Positions 25,938 to 33,528 of a stretch of 64,000 bases of DNA are shown here, piece by piece. The translations under genes and the position numbers were made by a program. This stretch comes from Halobaculum limi (GTDB taxonomy: Archaea; Halobacteriota; Halobacteria; Halobacteriales; Haloferacaceae): positions 124,001 through 188,000 of the forward strand of contig NZ_CP120469.1 of assembly GCF_029490015.1 (NCBI RefSeq), written 5' to 3'. Positions within the stretch are counted from its first letter, which is position 1, and every line of letters starts with the position of its first letter. The notes under the pieces were generated by a model. That model searched no databases, was not told the DNA's origin, and was given only the letters and a program-made list of their open reading frames with translations.

Positions 25938-26444
25938 TCAGCCCCACTCGAATGTCTGTGGGTCCGACGACGACTCACCGGTGAGGACGCCCAGCGACGC
26001 AACAAACGTCACGACGCCGTCTACTGCCTCCTGAGCGAATGGTGTGTCAGGCACCGTAACCGCATATGGGTCGACGGCGCGGCCCGCGGCGTCGGTGAGG
26101 TCTTCATACAGCGCTTCGTGAGCCGCTGAAAGTTGAACGAACCCCGTGGGTATCTCACCCTGTGAGACGAGCGATGAGTCGTCGTCGACTGGACCGGTGA
26201 TGACGACCGGACCAGGGAGTTCGCTCGTGTCGTAGTGCAATGTGACCTCGAGGTGGTCGTGTTCGGCGCGGACGAACGAGGCGACACATCCTGGGAACGT
26301 CGTCCACGTACTCGACTCCAGGCCCGGCCCGCCGTATTTGATCATCCCGTCGAGTTCGCGAACCATCTCGCGTTTTTGATCGACCGACAGCGGCGACTCA
26401 TCGCGCACGGTGACGGGCGAATCACCCTCTTCAGAGGAGCCCAT
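25938..26444 (-). CDS. Hypothetical cytosolic protein (168 aa)
   Basis: From ATG 26444 (MGSSEEGDSPVTVRDESPLS) the product is acidic and without membrane segments. Recognisable stretches are KREMVRELDGMIKYGGPGLE, SFVRAEHDHLEVTLHYDTSE and VQLSAAHEALYEDLTDAAGR. I cannot assign a family. It is divergent from the DoxX-like gene, with 95 bp between starts. An upstream in-frame start would overlap that divergent gene's 5' end and is less likely. Confidence 0.55.
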   Translation of the reverse strand: MGSSEEGDSPVTVRDESPLSVDQKREMVRELDGMIKYGGPGLESSTWTTFPGCVASFVRAEHDHLEVTLHYDTSELPGPVVITGPVDDDSSLVSQGEIPTGFVQLSAAHEALYEDLTDAAGRAVDPYAVTVPDTPFAQEAVDGVVTFVASLGVLTGESSSDPQTFEWG

Positions 26445-26539
26445 AGCCGCTCGTTCGCCTCCCGGGGCATAACAGTTCGTGCGGCTCGCCGTTGTGTCGG
26501 CGGGCACAACCCTTTGTCTCAGGGGGGTGAGTTGTATGT

Positions 26540-26962
26540 GTGTCAACTCCTCCATCCGGGCTGCGCCGGTTCAAGCGGCCCTTGTTGTTCTTGATGGGAC
26601 CGATCTACGTCATCGCTGGCGTCTCCCACTTCCTGGTCCCGAAGGCATTCGAACGGGTCGTCCCGCCATCGTTACCGCGACCGCGCGCACTGGTGTACCT
26701 CTCTGGCCTCGCAGAGATCGCACTTGGAATCGGCGTGTTGCTCCCCCAAACGCGTCGGCGGTCTGCGTGGGGTCTCATCGTGCTGTTGGTGGCCGTCTTC
26801 CCCGCGAACGTCTATATGGCGACTGGCGACGTCGAGGACGGGCTGCCCGAAGAGGTTGCTGCGGTTCCTGACTGGCTGTTGTGGGCGAGACTCCCGATGC
26901 AGGCTGTGCTCATCGCGTGGGCGTGGTGGTACACCGACTCCTCGGACGACCAGCCAAAGTGA
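26540..26962 (+). CDS. DoxX-like membrane protein
   Basis: 140 residues from GTG 26540. Four helices, with the first being LLFLMGPIYVIAGVSHFLVP (the DoxX start pattern with GxxHF), then LVYLSGLAEIALGIGVLLP. DoxX-type proteins are four-helix bundles with varied roles, including quinone-linked ones. Monocistronic, and convergent with ribokinase 31 bp away. Confidence 0.8.
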   Translation: MSTPPSGLRRFKRPLLFLMGPIYVIAGVSHFLVPKAFERVVPPSLPRPRALVYLSGLAEIALGIGVLLPQTRRRSAWGLIVLLVAVFPANVYMATGDVEDGLPEEVAAVPDWLLWARLPMQAVLIAWAWWYTDSSDDQPK

Positions 26963-26993
26963 GGTAAGCAGCTGATTGTCTGCAGGCCAATGC

Positions 26994-27917
26994 TCATCGC
27001 GAGCGGATAGCCTGCACCTCTTCGGGCGTTGGTATCCGCCCACGAGCGCCTTCTCCTTCTGTTGATAGTGACGCAGCGATCGTTGCGGTCTCGACGGCTG
27101 CTCTGAGTGTGGCCCCTGACGCACGTCCTGCAGCGAACACGCCGTTGAACACGTCGCCCGCACCCGTTGTGTCGACGGGGTCGACAGGCGGCGTCGAGAC
27201 CACTTCATCCCCAACGATGACCCCATCTGAACCCACCGTTCGGAGTACCGTCCCCTCGAATGACGTGAGTGCGTCCTGAAGCTCCCGATACTCGCTTTCA
27301 TTTGGCGTGAGGTACTTGATGACGGGGCAGTCAATCAGTGGTCGAACCCCTGCTACCGGCGACGGGTCGAGGATTACACACGGCGGGTTCTGCTCGGTTT
27401 CGAATCGCTGGAGCAGGGACGTGACTGGGTCGACAGGGATCTCGTTTTGGAGAAGCAGGCAGTCGGCGTCAACGAGGCGGTCGTAGTGATGGAGCACGTA
27501 CTCACGGTCGACATCGCCATTCGCGCCGGCCGTGATGACGATTCGGTTGTCCCCGGCGGGGTCGACAAACACGTGCGCCGACCCAGTCTTCGACGCTGCC
27601 ACTCCGATTGCATCGACAGAGACCCCCGCTCGCTTCAACTCATTGCGCACACCGAACTTCTCGGCGTCGGGTCCGTACTTCCCGAACAGCGCAACATCAG
27701 CGCCCATCGCCGCCGCGGCAACAGCTTGGTTCGCCCCTTTCCCACCGTGTTCGATCTGATCTGGTGATGGAAACTCGGATGGGATCGTCTCAACCGCGAC
27801 AGTTTGTCCACGGGAGGGAAACCAGTCGTAACGCTGCTCAAGTGTTTGGAGCTCAGCGGTTGTTGGCAGATGGACCCGGTCGACGTTGATGCTGCCAAGA
27901 CTACAGACTGTTCCCAT
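26994..27917 (-). CDS. rbsK: Ribokinase (PfkB family)
   Basis: 307 residues. PfkB signature 1 is HGGKGANQAVAAAAMGADVA and signature 2 DTTGAGDVFNGVFAAG contains the catalytic Asp. The substrate-binding start GSINVDRV is at the N-terminus, and a 25-residue insert (TLEQRYDWFPSRGQTVAVET) forms the lid. ATP-dependent phosphorylation of ribose or a related sugar or nucleoside is expected. The gene symbol is by family resemblance, since the substrate is not provable here. Confidence 0.82.
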   Translation of the reverse strand: MGTVCSLGSINVDRVHLPTTAELQTLEQRYDWFPSRGQTVAVETIPSEFPSPDQIEHGGKGANQAVAAAAMGADVALFGKYGPDAEKFGVRNELKRAGVSVDAIGVAASKTGSAHVFVDPAGDNRIVITAGANGDVDREYVLHHYDRLVDADCLLLQNEIPVDPVTSLLQRFETEQNPPCVILDPSPVAGVRPLIDCPVIKYLTPNESEYRELQDALTSFEGTVLRTVGSDGVIVGDEVVSTPPVDPVDTTGAGDVFNGVFAAGRASGATLRAAVETATIAASLSTEGEGARGRIPTPEEVQAIRSR

Positions 27918-28127
27918 TGAGCGTCACCTTGAAAGACAGGATCACATTGCGGGGAGGAAGTGGTTCCGGCGGAATTTGATCTCTGATGATGATGAATGTG
28001 TATGGCTATTCGTAGCACGAAAGCTTATCTCGAGGAGACAAGGCATATTTTGAGACAGGGCTTTGACGTGGGGGCGTCCCAGCCGCCGTAGAGATATTGT
28101 GATAGACGACACAACCTGTGTGCAACC

Positions 28128-28571
28128 GTGCTGTTTCCCACCCACCTGGCGGCCGCCGCACTCGTTGGCGTTCGCTCACGGCTGTCACCGCTGTGGTTAG
28201 TGGTGGGCGCTACAATCCCGGACGCTGTAGACAAGCCGCTTGCGGCGGTCGGCGTCGTGGAACTGTTCCACACCGTTGGGCACTCAGCACTCGTGCTCGC
28301 TCTCGCCCTTCCACTCATCCGAGTTGGCCCTCGTTCGCGTGCAGTAGTGGCAGGGTGGGCCTCGCACCTGTTTCTCGACGCGTTCCATATAGTGCTCAAC
28401 GGCCGTGCCGAGGACACGCTGTTTCTTGGATGGCCGGTGACGTCACCGCCGACGCCACTCGGGATCCCGCCCGGTGAGTTCTTCTTGTACTATCTGTGGA
28501 GTCCATCGTTTTTCGTCGAACTCGGCATTTGGGCGGCGCTCGCTGTTGTCCTCGCACAGTGGCTGCGCTGA
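28128..28571 (+). CDS. YdjM-like membrane-bound metal-dependent hydrolase
   Basis: 147 residues from GTG 28128. MLFPTHLAAAALVGVRSRLS starts with the conserved His of this family. Asp in ATIPDAVDK, HTVGHSALVLAL, and the second His-Asp pair in HLFLDAFHI follow, which together suggest a metal site in four helices. Function unknown. The preceding 210 bp contain the ribokinase promoter. Confidence 0.7.
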   Translation: MLFPTHLAAAALVGVRSRLSPLWLVVGATIPDAVDKPLAAVGVVELFHTVGHSALVLALALPLIRVGPRSRAVVAGWASHLFLDAFHIVLNGRAEDTLFLGWPVTSPPTPLGIPPGEFFLYYLWSPSFFVELGIWAALAVVLAQWLR

Positions 28572-28770
28572 TACGGTGAACACGGCGATCGCACACCGTC
28601 GTCGAGGTCCTCGAAATGAACACACGCTCGTTCGATCGGAGGTCGATGCTGACCCGCAGTCAAGCTGTAAGCTGATTAGAGTCAACCCCCGACACAATCG
28701 TCTCGCTTGTCTGTCGGTGAGCTACGGATCCGCTACCAGAATTTAATTTATTGTGTGTCGTGTCGAGGTA

Positions 28771-28777
28771 TTTTATA
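28771..28777 (+). promoter_or_regulatory. TATA box of the receiver-PAS gene (leaderless transcript)
   Basis: TTTTATA at 28771-28777 is centred 25 bp upstream of ATG 28799 in an AT-rich patch. This spacing places transcription start at or next to the ATG, the usual haloarchaeal leaderless arrangement, and it supports the chosen start. Confidence 0.5.
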
Positions 28778-28798
28778 CTAGACCTACATTATAGATCT

Positions 28799-29581
28799 AT
28801 GATCGGTCGGTCATCGAACCGTCTCCTCGTGGTGGAAGATAATGCGGACTTTGCCACGCTTACGAAAATTCATTTGGAGAAACATGGTGAGTTCGAGGTC
28901 GACGTGACGACGGATGCGGGGGAGGCGGTCGAACAACTGGAGGCTAACGACTACGACTGTGTCATCAGCGATTATGATATGCCACAGCGGAATGGACTTG
29001 AACTGCTGAAGGACGTTCGCGAGACCAATCCCAATCTTCCGTTCATTCTTTTTACTGGTCGCGGATCGGAGGAAGTCGCGAGCCAAGCGATTTCGGCAGA
29101 CGTCACAGACTATATTCAGAAGGGAGGCGGCTCAAACACGTTTGAGTTGCTCACCAATCGTGTACAAAACGCTGTTCAGGGATTTCAGGCAGAACGAGAA
29201 CTACGATTGGAGAAACAGCTTTCTGAGCGAATCGTTCAGTCGCTCCCGATCGGGCTTGTCGTCCACGATCAAGATGGGGATGTTCTGTTGAGAAACGACC
29301 GCGCGAACGAAATTCTGAGCACGACTGAAATCGAACTGCGTGCAGACACATACGAATCTAGTTCGTGGGAACTCTATGAGGAAGATGGTGAGTTGGTTTC
29401 ATATGAGCGCCTTCCATTTACACGGGCCGCGGCTGGAGAAGAGTTGCGAGACGTATCGTATACCGTTCACACCGACGACGGCAGGGTCAAGCCGATCATC
29501 GTCTCAGGCACCCGCCTTTGTAACGACGATGGGGATACTGAGGCTGTCATCATCCCATTCGAAACCGTGACAGAGGACTAA
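28799..29581 (+). CDS. Response regulator with PAS-like domain
   Basis: 260 residues. Receiver domain at residues 1-125: acidic pair in LVVEDN, phospho-acceptor Asp58 in CVISDYDMP, Thr in LFTGRGS, and Lys in YIQKGGG. A short coiled linker follows (FQAERELRLEKQLSERIVQ), then a PAS-like domain (LPIGLVVHDQDGDVLLRNDR) to the end. There is no histidine kinase or DNA-binding domain, so it probably acts by protein contacts. No cognate kinase lies nearby. Confidence 0.88.
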   Translation: MIGRSSNRLLVVEDNADFATLTKIHLEKHGEFEVDVTTDAGEAVEQLEANDYDCVISDYDMPQRNGLELLKDVRETNPNLPFILFTGRGSEEVASQAISADVTDYIQKGGGSNTFELLTNRVQNAVQGFQAERELRLEKQLSERIVQSLPIGLVVHDQDGDVLLRNDRANEILSTTEIELRADTYESSSWELYEEDGELVSYERLPFTRAAAGEELRDVSYTVHTDDGRVKPIIVSGTRLCNDDGDTEAVIIPFETVTED

Positions 29582-29887
29582 TCTGCTAACTGTTGGTACT
29601 GTACGTGAGATCGCCGTTGCGGACGCATCGGGTTCTGTGAGATTCCGTACGCTGATCAGTACTATGTGTACGAATCAGAAGACGCAGTCTCGGAGGTCGA
29701 TCGATGCGAATGTACCTGAGGTGTGATAGCTACCTAAGCCACATATTCGATAATTGCTTGGAGCCACACAGAGTGAACCATATCACGTGACCGCCCCACG
29801 GTTTGTATTTAAAAAACGGCCTCAAAAACAGTCACAACTCCCGAAGGTTACTCACCGCCACATCAACCTCTGATTTTGCCACCAGCT
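29582..29887. other. 306-bp gap, nothing recognised
   Basis: I see no coding frame, tRNA or convincing repeat. The segment 29800-29840 is AT-rich (GTATTTAAAAAACGGCC) and could hold promoter or terminator elements of flanking genes. Confidence 0.4.
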
Positions 29888-31060
29888 CTACCGGGCATAG
29901 CTCACTGGGTGTCCAGCGTCAATGCTAATCACACAACTCTCATCCACGATCTCGTAGCTAACCAGCATTGGAGGCCGCGGACCGATTTGTGCCTTAGCAA
30001 TCCGAACTGCATCCTCAGAGAAATCACGCGCTATCAAAATTGGCTGAATCAGACTACTATCCCCGTCGGCAAGGAAATTTGATACCCATCGTGCATACCC
30101 CATCACCTGGTTGAGTGCTGAGGTTCCTGCTTTTCCTCGTTTTAGTTCGATAGTAGAGATCTTATATTGAATTCCATCCCTAGAATGGAACGCCAGCCCA
30201 TCCATATTTTTCCCCGATACACCATAGGGGATGTAGTTGCTAAACCATTCGAGCTCCTCAACTGGTCCGAATACTTGACGAAGCCCTTTGTGCTCGGAGT
30301 CAATCATTTCCATTAGCCAGGCCTCAAGCGTCTTCTCGACTTTGAATCGGCTTCCACTTACGATCGGTATCTCGTCAAGCGACAAGTCTGCGATTGAGTC
30401 TGGCGGCCCAGACCGTACACCTGTGCTTCCGTCTTCTTGTCCAAGCCGGTCGTTGATGCTGATCTCTTGTGAGGCATCCCCAGGGTACGATTGTCCGGTA
30501 ACTTTGTATTCTCGATCGTTTGCTCCGTTGATGAGTTCTAATAGTTGGTCGCCTTCCGATGGTGTAATCGACGTAAGGCTCTTCGCCCCCCGAATGGTTT
30601 TCTTGTATTTCGGATTCCACAACTCAGTGGAATCGTGCTTGTAGCTTAATGCACGCTCCTCGGAGACTGGATTCGGGAGATATCGATTGCAGTCTATCGG
30701 CACTCGAAGCGGAAGGCTATCGGGGACTTTAGCTTCGTGACCGACCGCAGTCGGGTCAAAAAACGGTGGCCCACTTACCTCGGCTACGCCAGTAAATCCG
30801 TTTCCAGATGGTGCATCAGAGGGGCTGGGTGAGAGGTCGATGTGCTCAAGATAGTTATTGAGATTGGCTGGAACACCTCCGGGATTCCGTCCAGTCAGCT
30901 GAAAAAACACCCTATCTCCAGGCCGAGTACTTAGTGCGTCAGCAAAGAGGTCTGCAATCGTCTTGTACCACTGTGTGCCCATACTTCCGGTTGTCGCAAG
31001 AAATCCATAGGTAATCGCGGGTGGAAGCGTTCGGTTGTTGACCGTCGTGATGTGCGGCAC
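29888..31060 (-). CDS. EVE/PUA-like domain fused to a NucS/DUF91-type nuclease
   Basis: 390 residues from GTG 31060. The N-terminal 135 residues (YGFLATTGSMGTQWYKTIAD, then PGDRVFFQLTG and GFTGVAEVSGPPFFD) resemble EVE/PUA-type folds that read modified bases. The C-terminal 150 residues carry a PD-(D/E)XK nuclease of the NucS/DUF91 kind: Glu246, Asp287 (KNMDGLAF), Glu305-Leu-Lys307 (ELKRGKAG), then Gln318 in NQVMGYARW. Such a fusion suggests modification-dependent cleavage, as in type IV restriction. No partner gene is linked. The nuclease call is good, the EVE call moderate. Confidence 0.6.
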   Translation of the reverse strand: MPHITTVNNRTLPPAITYGFLATTGSMGTQWYKTIADLFADALSTRPGDRVFFQLTGRNPGGVPANLNNYLEHIDLSPSPSDAPSGNGFTGVAEVSGPPFFDPTAVGHEAKVPDSLPLRVPIDCNRYLPNPVSEERALSYKHDSTELWNPKYKKTIRGAKSLTSITPSEGDQLLELINGANDREYKVTGQSYPGDASQEISINDRLGQEDGSTGVRSGPPDSIADLSLDEIPIVSGSRFKVEKTLEAWLMEMIDSEHKGLRQVFGPVEELEWFSNYIPYGVSGKNMDGLAFHSRDGIQYKISTIELKRGKAGTSALNQVMGYARWVSNFLADGDSSLIQPILIARDFSEDAVRIAKAQIGPRPPMLVSYEIVDESCVISIDAGHPVSYAR

Positions 31061-31244
31061 TGCATATTGCCATCAAGAGAGACGACATAGTTCTATGCCA
31101 ACAAGTGGGGCTGTCGAGGGTAGCACCGGTCCCGAATACACTCTCAGTAATTGTTCGAAACAAGCGGTTTTGACACCGGTCGCACACAATGCAGATGTGA
31201 TCTAGTCGCCCGCTCCAGACACGAGCAACGGCGTCTCAATTGAT

Positions 31245-31457
31245 ATGTTTCGCTTCCAATTGGGGGCAAAGGCTGATATCAATCGCCAGTGTGGCTGCTC
31301 TGTGCCAGACTGTACCAATTGTGAAGGGTTCGTCACCCAACAGTACGTCAATGTGTTTGCGCCGACAGGCGAAACCTCAGTTCGAGTGTGTCCAAACTGT
31401 GAGGACTTGGTTCGGGAGGGGAATGGCGTCCGCGAGGCGCGAAGCAAGCGGCAATAA
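31245..31457 (+). CDS. Small zinc-binding protein (70 aa)
   Basis: MFRFQLGAKADINRQCGCSV then DCTNCEGFVTQQYVNVFAPT and VCPNCEDLV: Cys pairs C-x-C, C-x2-C and C-x2-C are spaced for one or two zinc sites. Haloarchaea have many such micro-zinc proteins, some needed for lipid or adaptation functions. Start by the only ATG. The role is unknown. Confidence 0.55.
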   Translation: MFRFQLGAKADINRQCGCSVPDCTNCEGFVTQQYVNVFAPTGETSVRVCPNCEDLVREGNGVREARSKRQ

Positions 31458-31519
31458 CGCCTCACCGACAACAAGCGCGTTCAGCAGGTGTGTGAGTTAG
31501 TACTGCTTCGCGTACGCCA

Positions 31520-31685
31520 CTTGGGTGTTGTACTGGAGCGACGATGATGAGCCCGGCAGCAATCATCAATTCGCACCCTTCGAAGTACTGATTGGGCACC
31601 GTGAACAGCGCAATCGGGAGGGTGTACATCTCCGAGTCGTTCGCACTGGTAACTTGCGAGTCGACGTAGATTTCTTCTTTACCTC
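31520..31685 (-). pseudogene. Fragment of a carbohydrate ABC transporter permease
   Basis: On the minus strand, codons read SANDSEMYTLPIALFTVPNQ, then YFEGCELMIAAGLIIVAP. This matches the penultimate helix region of MalG/UgpE-type sugar permeases (TLPVAL ... LMAA ... P). The frame has no start, stops upstream, and runs into unrelated sequence after VAP. It is a remnant of a lost sugar transporter. Confidence 0.5.
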
Positions 31686-31806
31686 AGGGAACTTCACCGA
31701 CGTATCGTCTTTCTACCGCACCGATTCTGATTCAGATCGGTGGCGGTACTGCTGTGGCCAGGGTTCATCTTGATTCCAGAGTTTCGAGGGAGTCACCGAG
31801 GGGAAA

Positions 31807-31844
31807 CATATTAGTGTTCACTTGTATAAGATAGTGCTAATATG
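31807..31844. promoter_or_regulatory. arsR promoter with flanking 8-bp inverted repeat
   Basis: CATATTAG (31807-31814) and CTAATATG (31837-31844) are exact inverse copies flanking the TATA-like GTATAAG (31824-31830). The ATG of arsR is inside the right copy. A dimeric ArsR bound here would block TATA recognition, so autoregulation is likely. The leaderless start fits the spacing. Confidence 0.6.
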
Positions 31845-32201
31845 ATGGATGATGCGGTCACTGACGGAACCACCGAAGAGACAGATATCTGCTGCACACC
31901 ACCCGGACACGTCGACTCGGATGCGATGGCGACAGACCTCCAAGTACTGACCGCGATGGGGAATGACACACGATACGAACTACTTCGCCGAATCTCGAAC
32001 GCCAATGACGGCGTCTGCGTCTGCGATCTCGAAGCCACAGTCGGCGTCAGTCAGAGCGCCGTCAGCCAAGCGCTGTCCCGATTGTACACCGCAGGACTTG
32101 TGACGCGCCGCAAAGATGGATCTTGGCGGTACTACGAACCGACTGAAACGACCGCGGCCCTCCTCGAAACCCTCGACAATTTGCGGGGTTCCTATGAGTA
32201 A
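31842..32201 (+). CDS. arsR: ArsR-family transcriptional regulator
   Basis: 119 residues. Winged helix with LTAMGNDTRYELLRRISNAN, then the metalloid-binding signature VCVCDLEATVGVSQSAVSQA, and LVTRRKDGSWRYYEPTE as the wing. Two N-terminal Cys (ICCTPPGHVDSD) may add to the site. The stop overlaps the arsM start by 8 bp, so both genes are co-translated. It should release DNA on binding arsenite. Confidence 0.88.
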   Translation: MMDDAVTDGTTEETDICCTPPGHVDSDAMATDLQVLTAMGNDTRYELLRRISNANDGVCVCDLEATVGVSQSAVSQALSRLYTAGLVTRRKDGSWRYYEPTETTAALLETLDNLRGSYE

Positions 32202-33039
32202 CGATACTCATACGGTGGCCGGTGACCGCGACCCCGAGGAGACCCGCGAGATGGTGCGCGAACGGTACGGGTCTATCGCTTCGGACAGTCAAAACTGCTG
32301 TGGCGACGTCGGCATCGATACCACCGACGACGGTGGATGCTGTGACGGCACCGAAGGACCGTCCGGGAGCGAACGGCTTGGCTATGACGCCGATGATGTC
32401 GCGTCGGTCGCCGGGGGCGCAGACCTTGGCCTGGGGTGTGGAAATCCGAAGGCGTTCGCCGAGATGACGCCCGGCGAGACAGTACTCGACCTCGGCTCGG
32501 GGGCGGGCTTCGACTGTTTCCTCGCTGCAGAGGAGGTCAGCCCGGACGGCCACGTTATCGGCGTCGATATGACACCGGAGATGGTCTCGAAGGCGAGGGA
32601 GAACGTTTCGAAGAACGACGCCGACAACGTCGAGTTTCGCCTCGGCGAGATCAGCCATCTCCCCGTTGCAGACGCGACCATCGACGTCGTTATCTCGAAC
32701 TGCGTCGTCAACCTCGCTCCGGAGAAACAGTTCGTGTTCGACGACGCCTACCGCGTTCTCAAGCCCGGCGGCCGCGTCGCCATCTCAGACGTCGTCCAAA
32801 CCGCGCCGTTCCCCGAAGACGTAGCGATGGACCCGGACTCGCTAACCGGCTGCGTCGCCGGTGCGTCGACAGTTGCGGAGCTTGAAGCGATGCTCGACAG
32901 TGCCGGCTTCGAAGCAATCGAGATAGCACCCAAGGATGAGAGCACCGAGTTCATCAGCGATTGGGACGCCGATCGTGATCTCGGTGAGTATCTCGTCTCT
33001 GCCACTATCGAGGCCCGAAAGCCTCCACAAAACCCCTAG
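32194..33039 (+). CDS. arsM: Arsenite methyltransferase
   Basis: 281 residues from ATG 32194. SAM-binding motif I is VLDLGSGAGFDCFLAAEEV, followed by GVDMTPEMVSKARENV and post-motif DVVISNCVVNLAPEK, which is the ArsM signature with its Cys. Other conserved Cys lie in QNCCGDVG, GGCCDG and TGCVAGA. The gene overlaps arsR and should methylate As(III) to volatile forms under arsenite control. Confidence 0.9.
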   Translation: MSNDTHTVAGDRDPEETREMVRERYGSIASDSQNCCGDVGIDTTDDGGCCDGTEGPSGSERLGYDADDVASVAGGADLGLGCGNPKAFAEMTPGETVLDLGSGAGFDCFLAAEEVSPDGHVIGVDMTPEMVSKARENVSKNDADNVEFRLGEISHLPVADATIDVVISNCVVNLAPEKQFVFDDAYRVLKPGGRVAISDVVQTAPFPEDVAMDPDSLTGCVAGASTVAELEAMLDSAGFEAIEIAPKDESTEFISDWDADRDLGEYLVSATIEARKPPQNP

Positions 33040-33269
33040 CTCACCGAAAATCACTGACGGGCCTGTCCAGAGGAGAATTTTGCGATTGGAGGGACCAACA
33101 AATCCTCTGATTTGTTCTCAAATACGCTTCCGTGGTCCTCGGAGAACATCCCTCTGCATAGTTACGCCCGTTGATCCCACTGGACGACGATAGTCAGTCG
33201 AATGAATTTACACACGGTCGAGAACCTCCACATCATCTTCGTGGCTTTCGAGAGGATAATCTGTCCCCC

Positions 33270-33443
33270 TCACATCGGATTCATCTCACCGGTGGGTTCG
33301 ACTGTGAGTGTAGTTGGAGCGGGAGCGTCCATCCGGACTGCAGCGCGGTCATCCAATCGTTCGTGGGCGCGATAGTCATCGCGAGCAGCAGCGTGAGTGG
33401 TCTGTCGTGCCTGCTCGGTGGTGGCTTCGCTCGTGAACTCATT
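33270..33443 (-). pseudogene. Truncated duplicate of the coiled-coil gene at 36210-37127
   Basis: In one frame the minus strand reads EQARQTTHAAARDDYRAHER, then LDDRAAVRMDAPAPTTLTVE and PTGEMNPM before TGA at 33270. The intact gene has EQARQTAHAAAREAQRAHSR and LDDRAAVRMDAPDPTTLTVE at the same place. Nucleotide similarity continues past the stop to about 33230. The remainder of the gene is missing. The rest of 33040-33528 holds nothing else I can identify. Confidence 0.65.
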
Positions 33444-33528
33444 ACGCAATATCGAATACCAGTTCTGCCTACAGCGGACGACCTCCGTCCATCCTTCTAT
33501 GTCCCTATTTTCACGAAGGGGGGGCCAG

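Noticed and set aside
31525-31773. 82-codon plus-strand frame between zinc protein and arsR
   Set aside because: The minus strand reads as a sugar-permease fragment. The plus frame has no family likeness.
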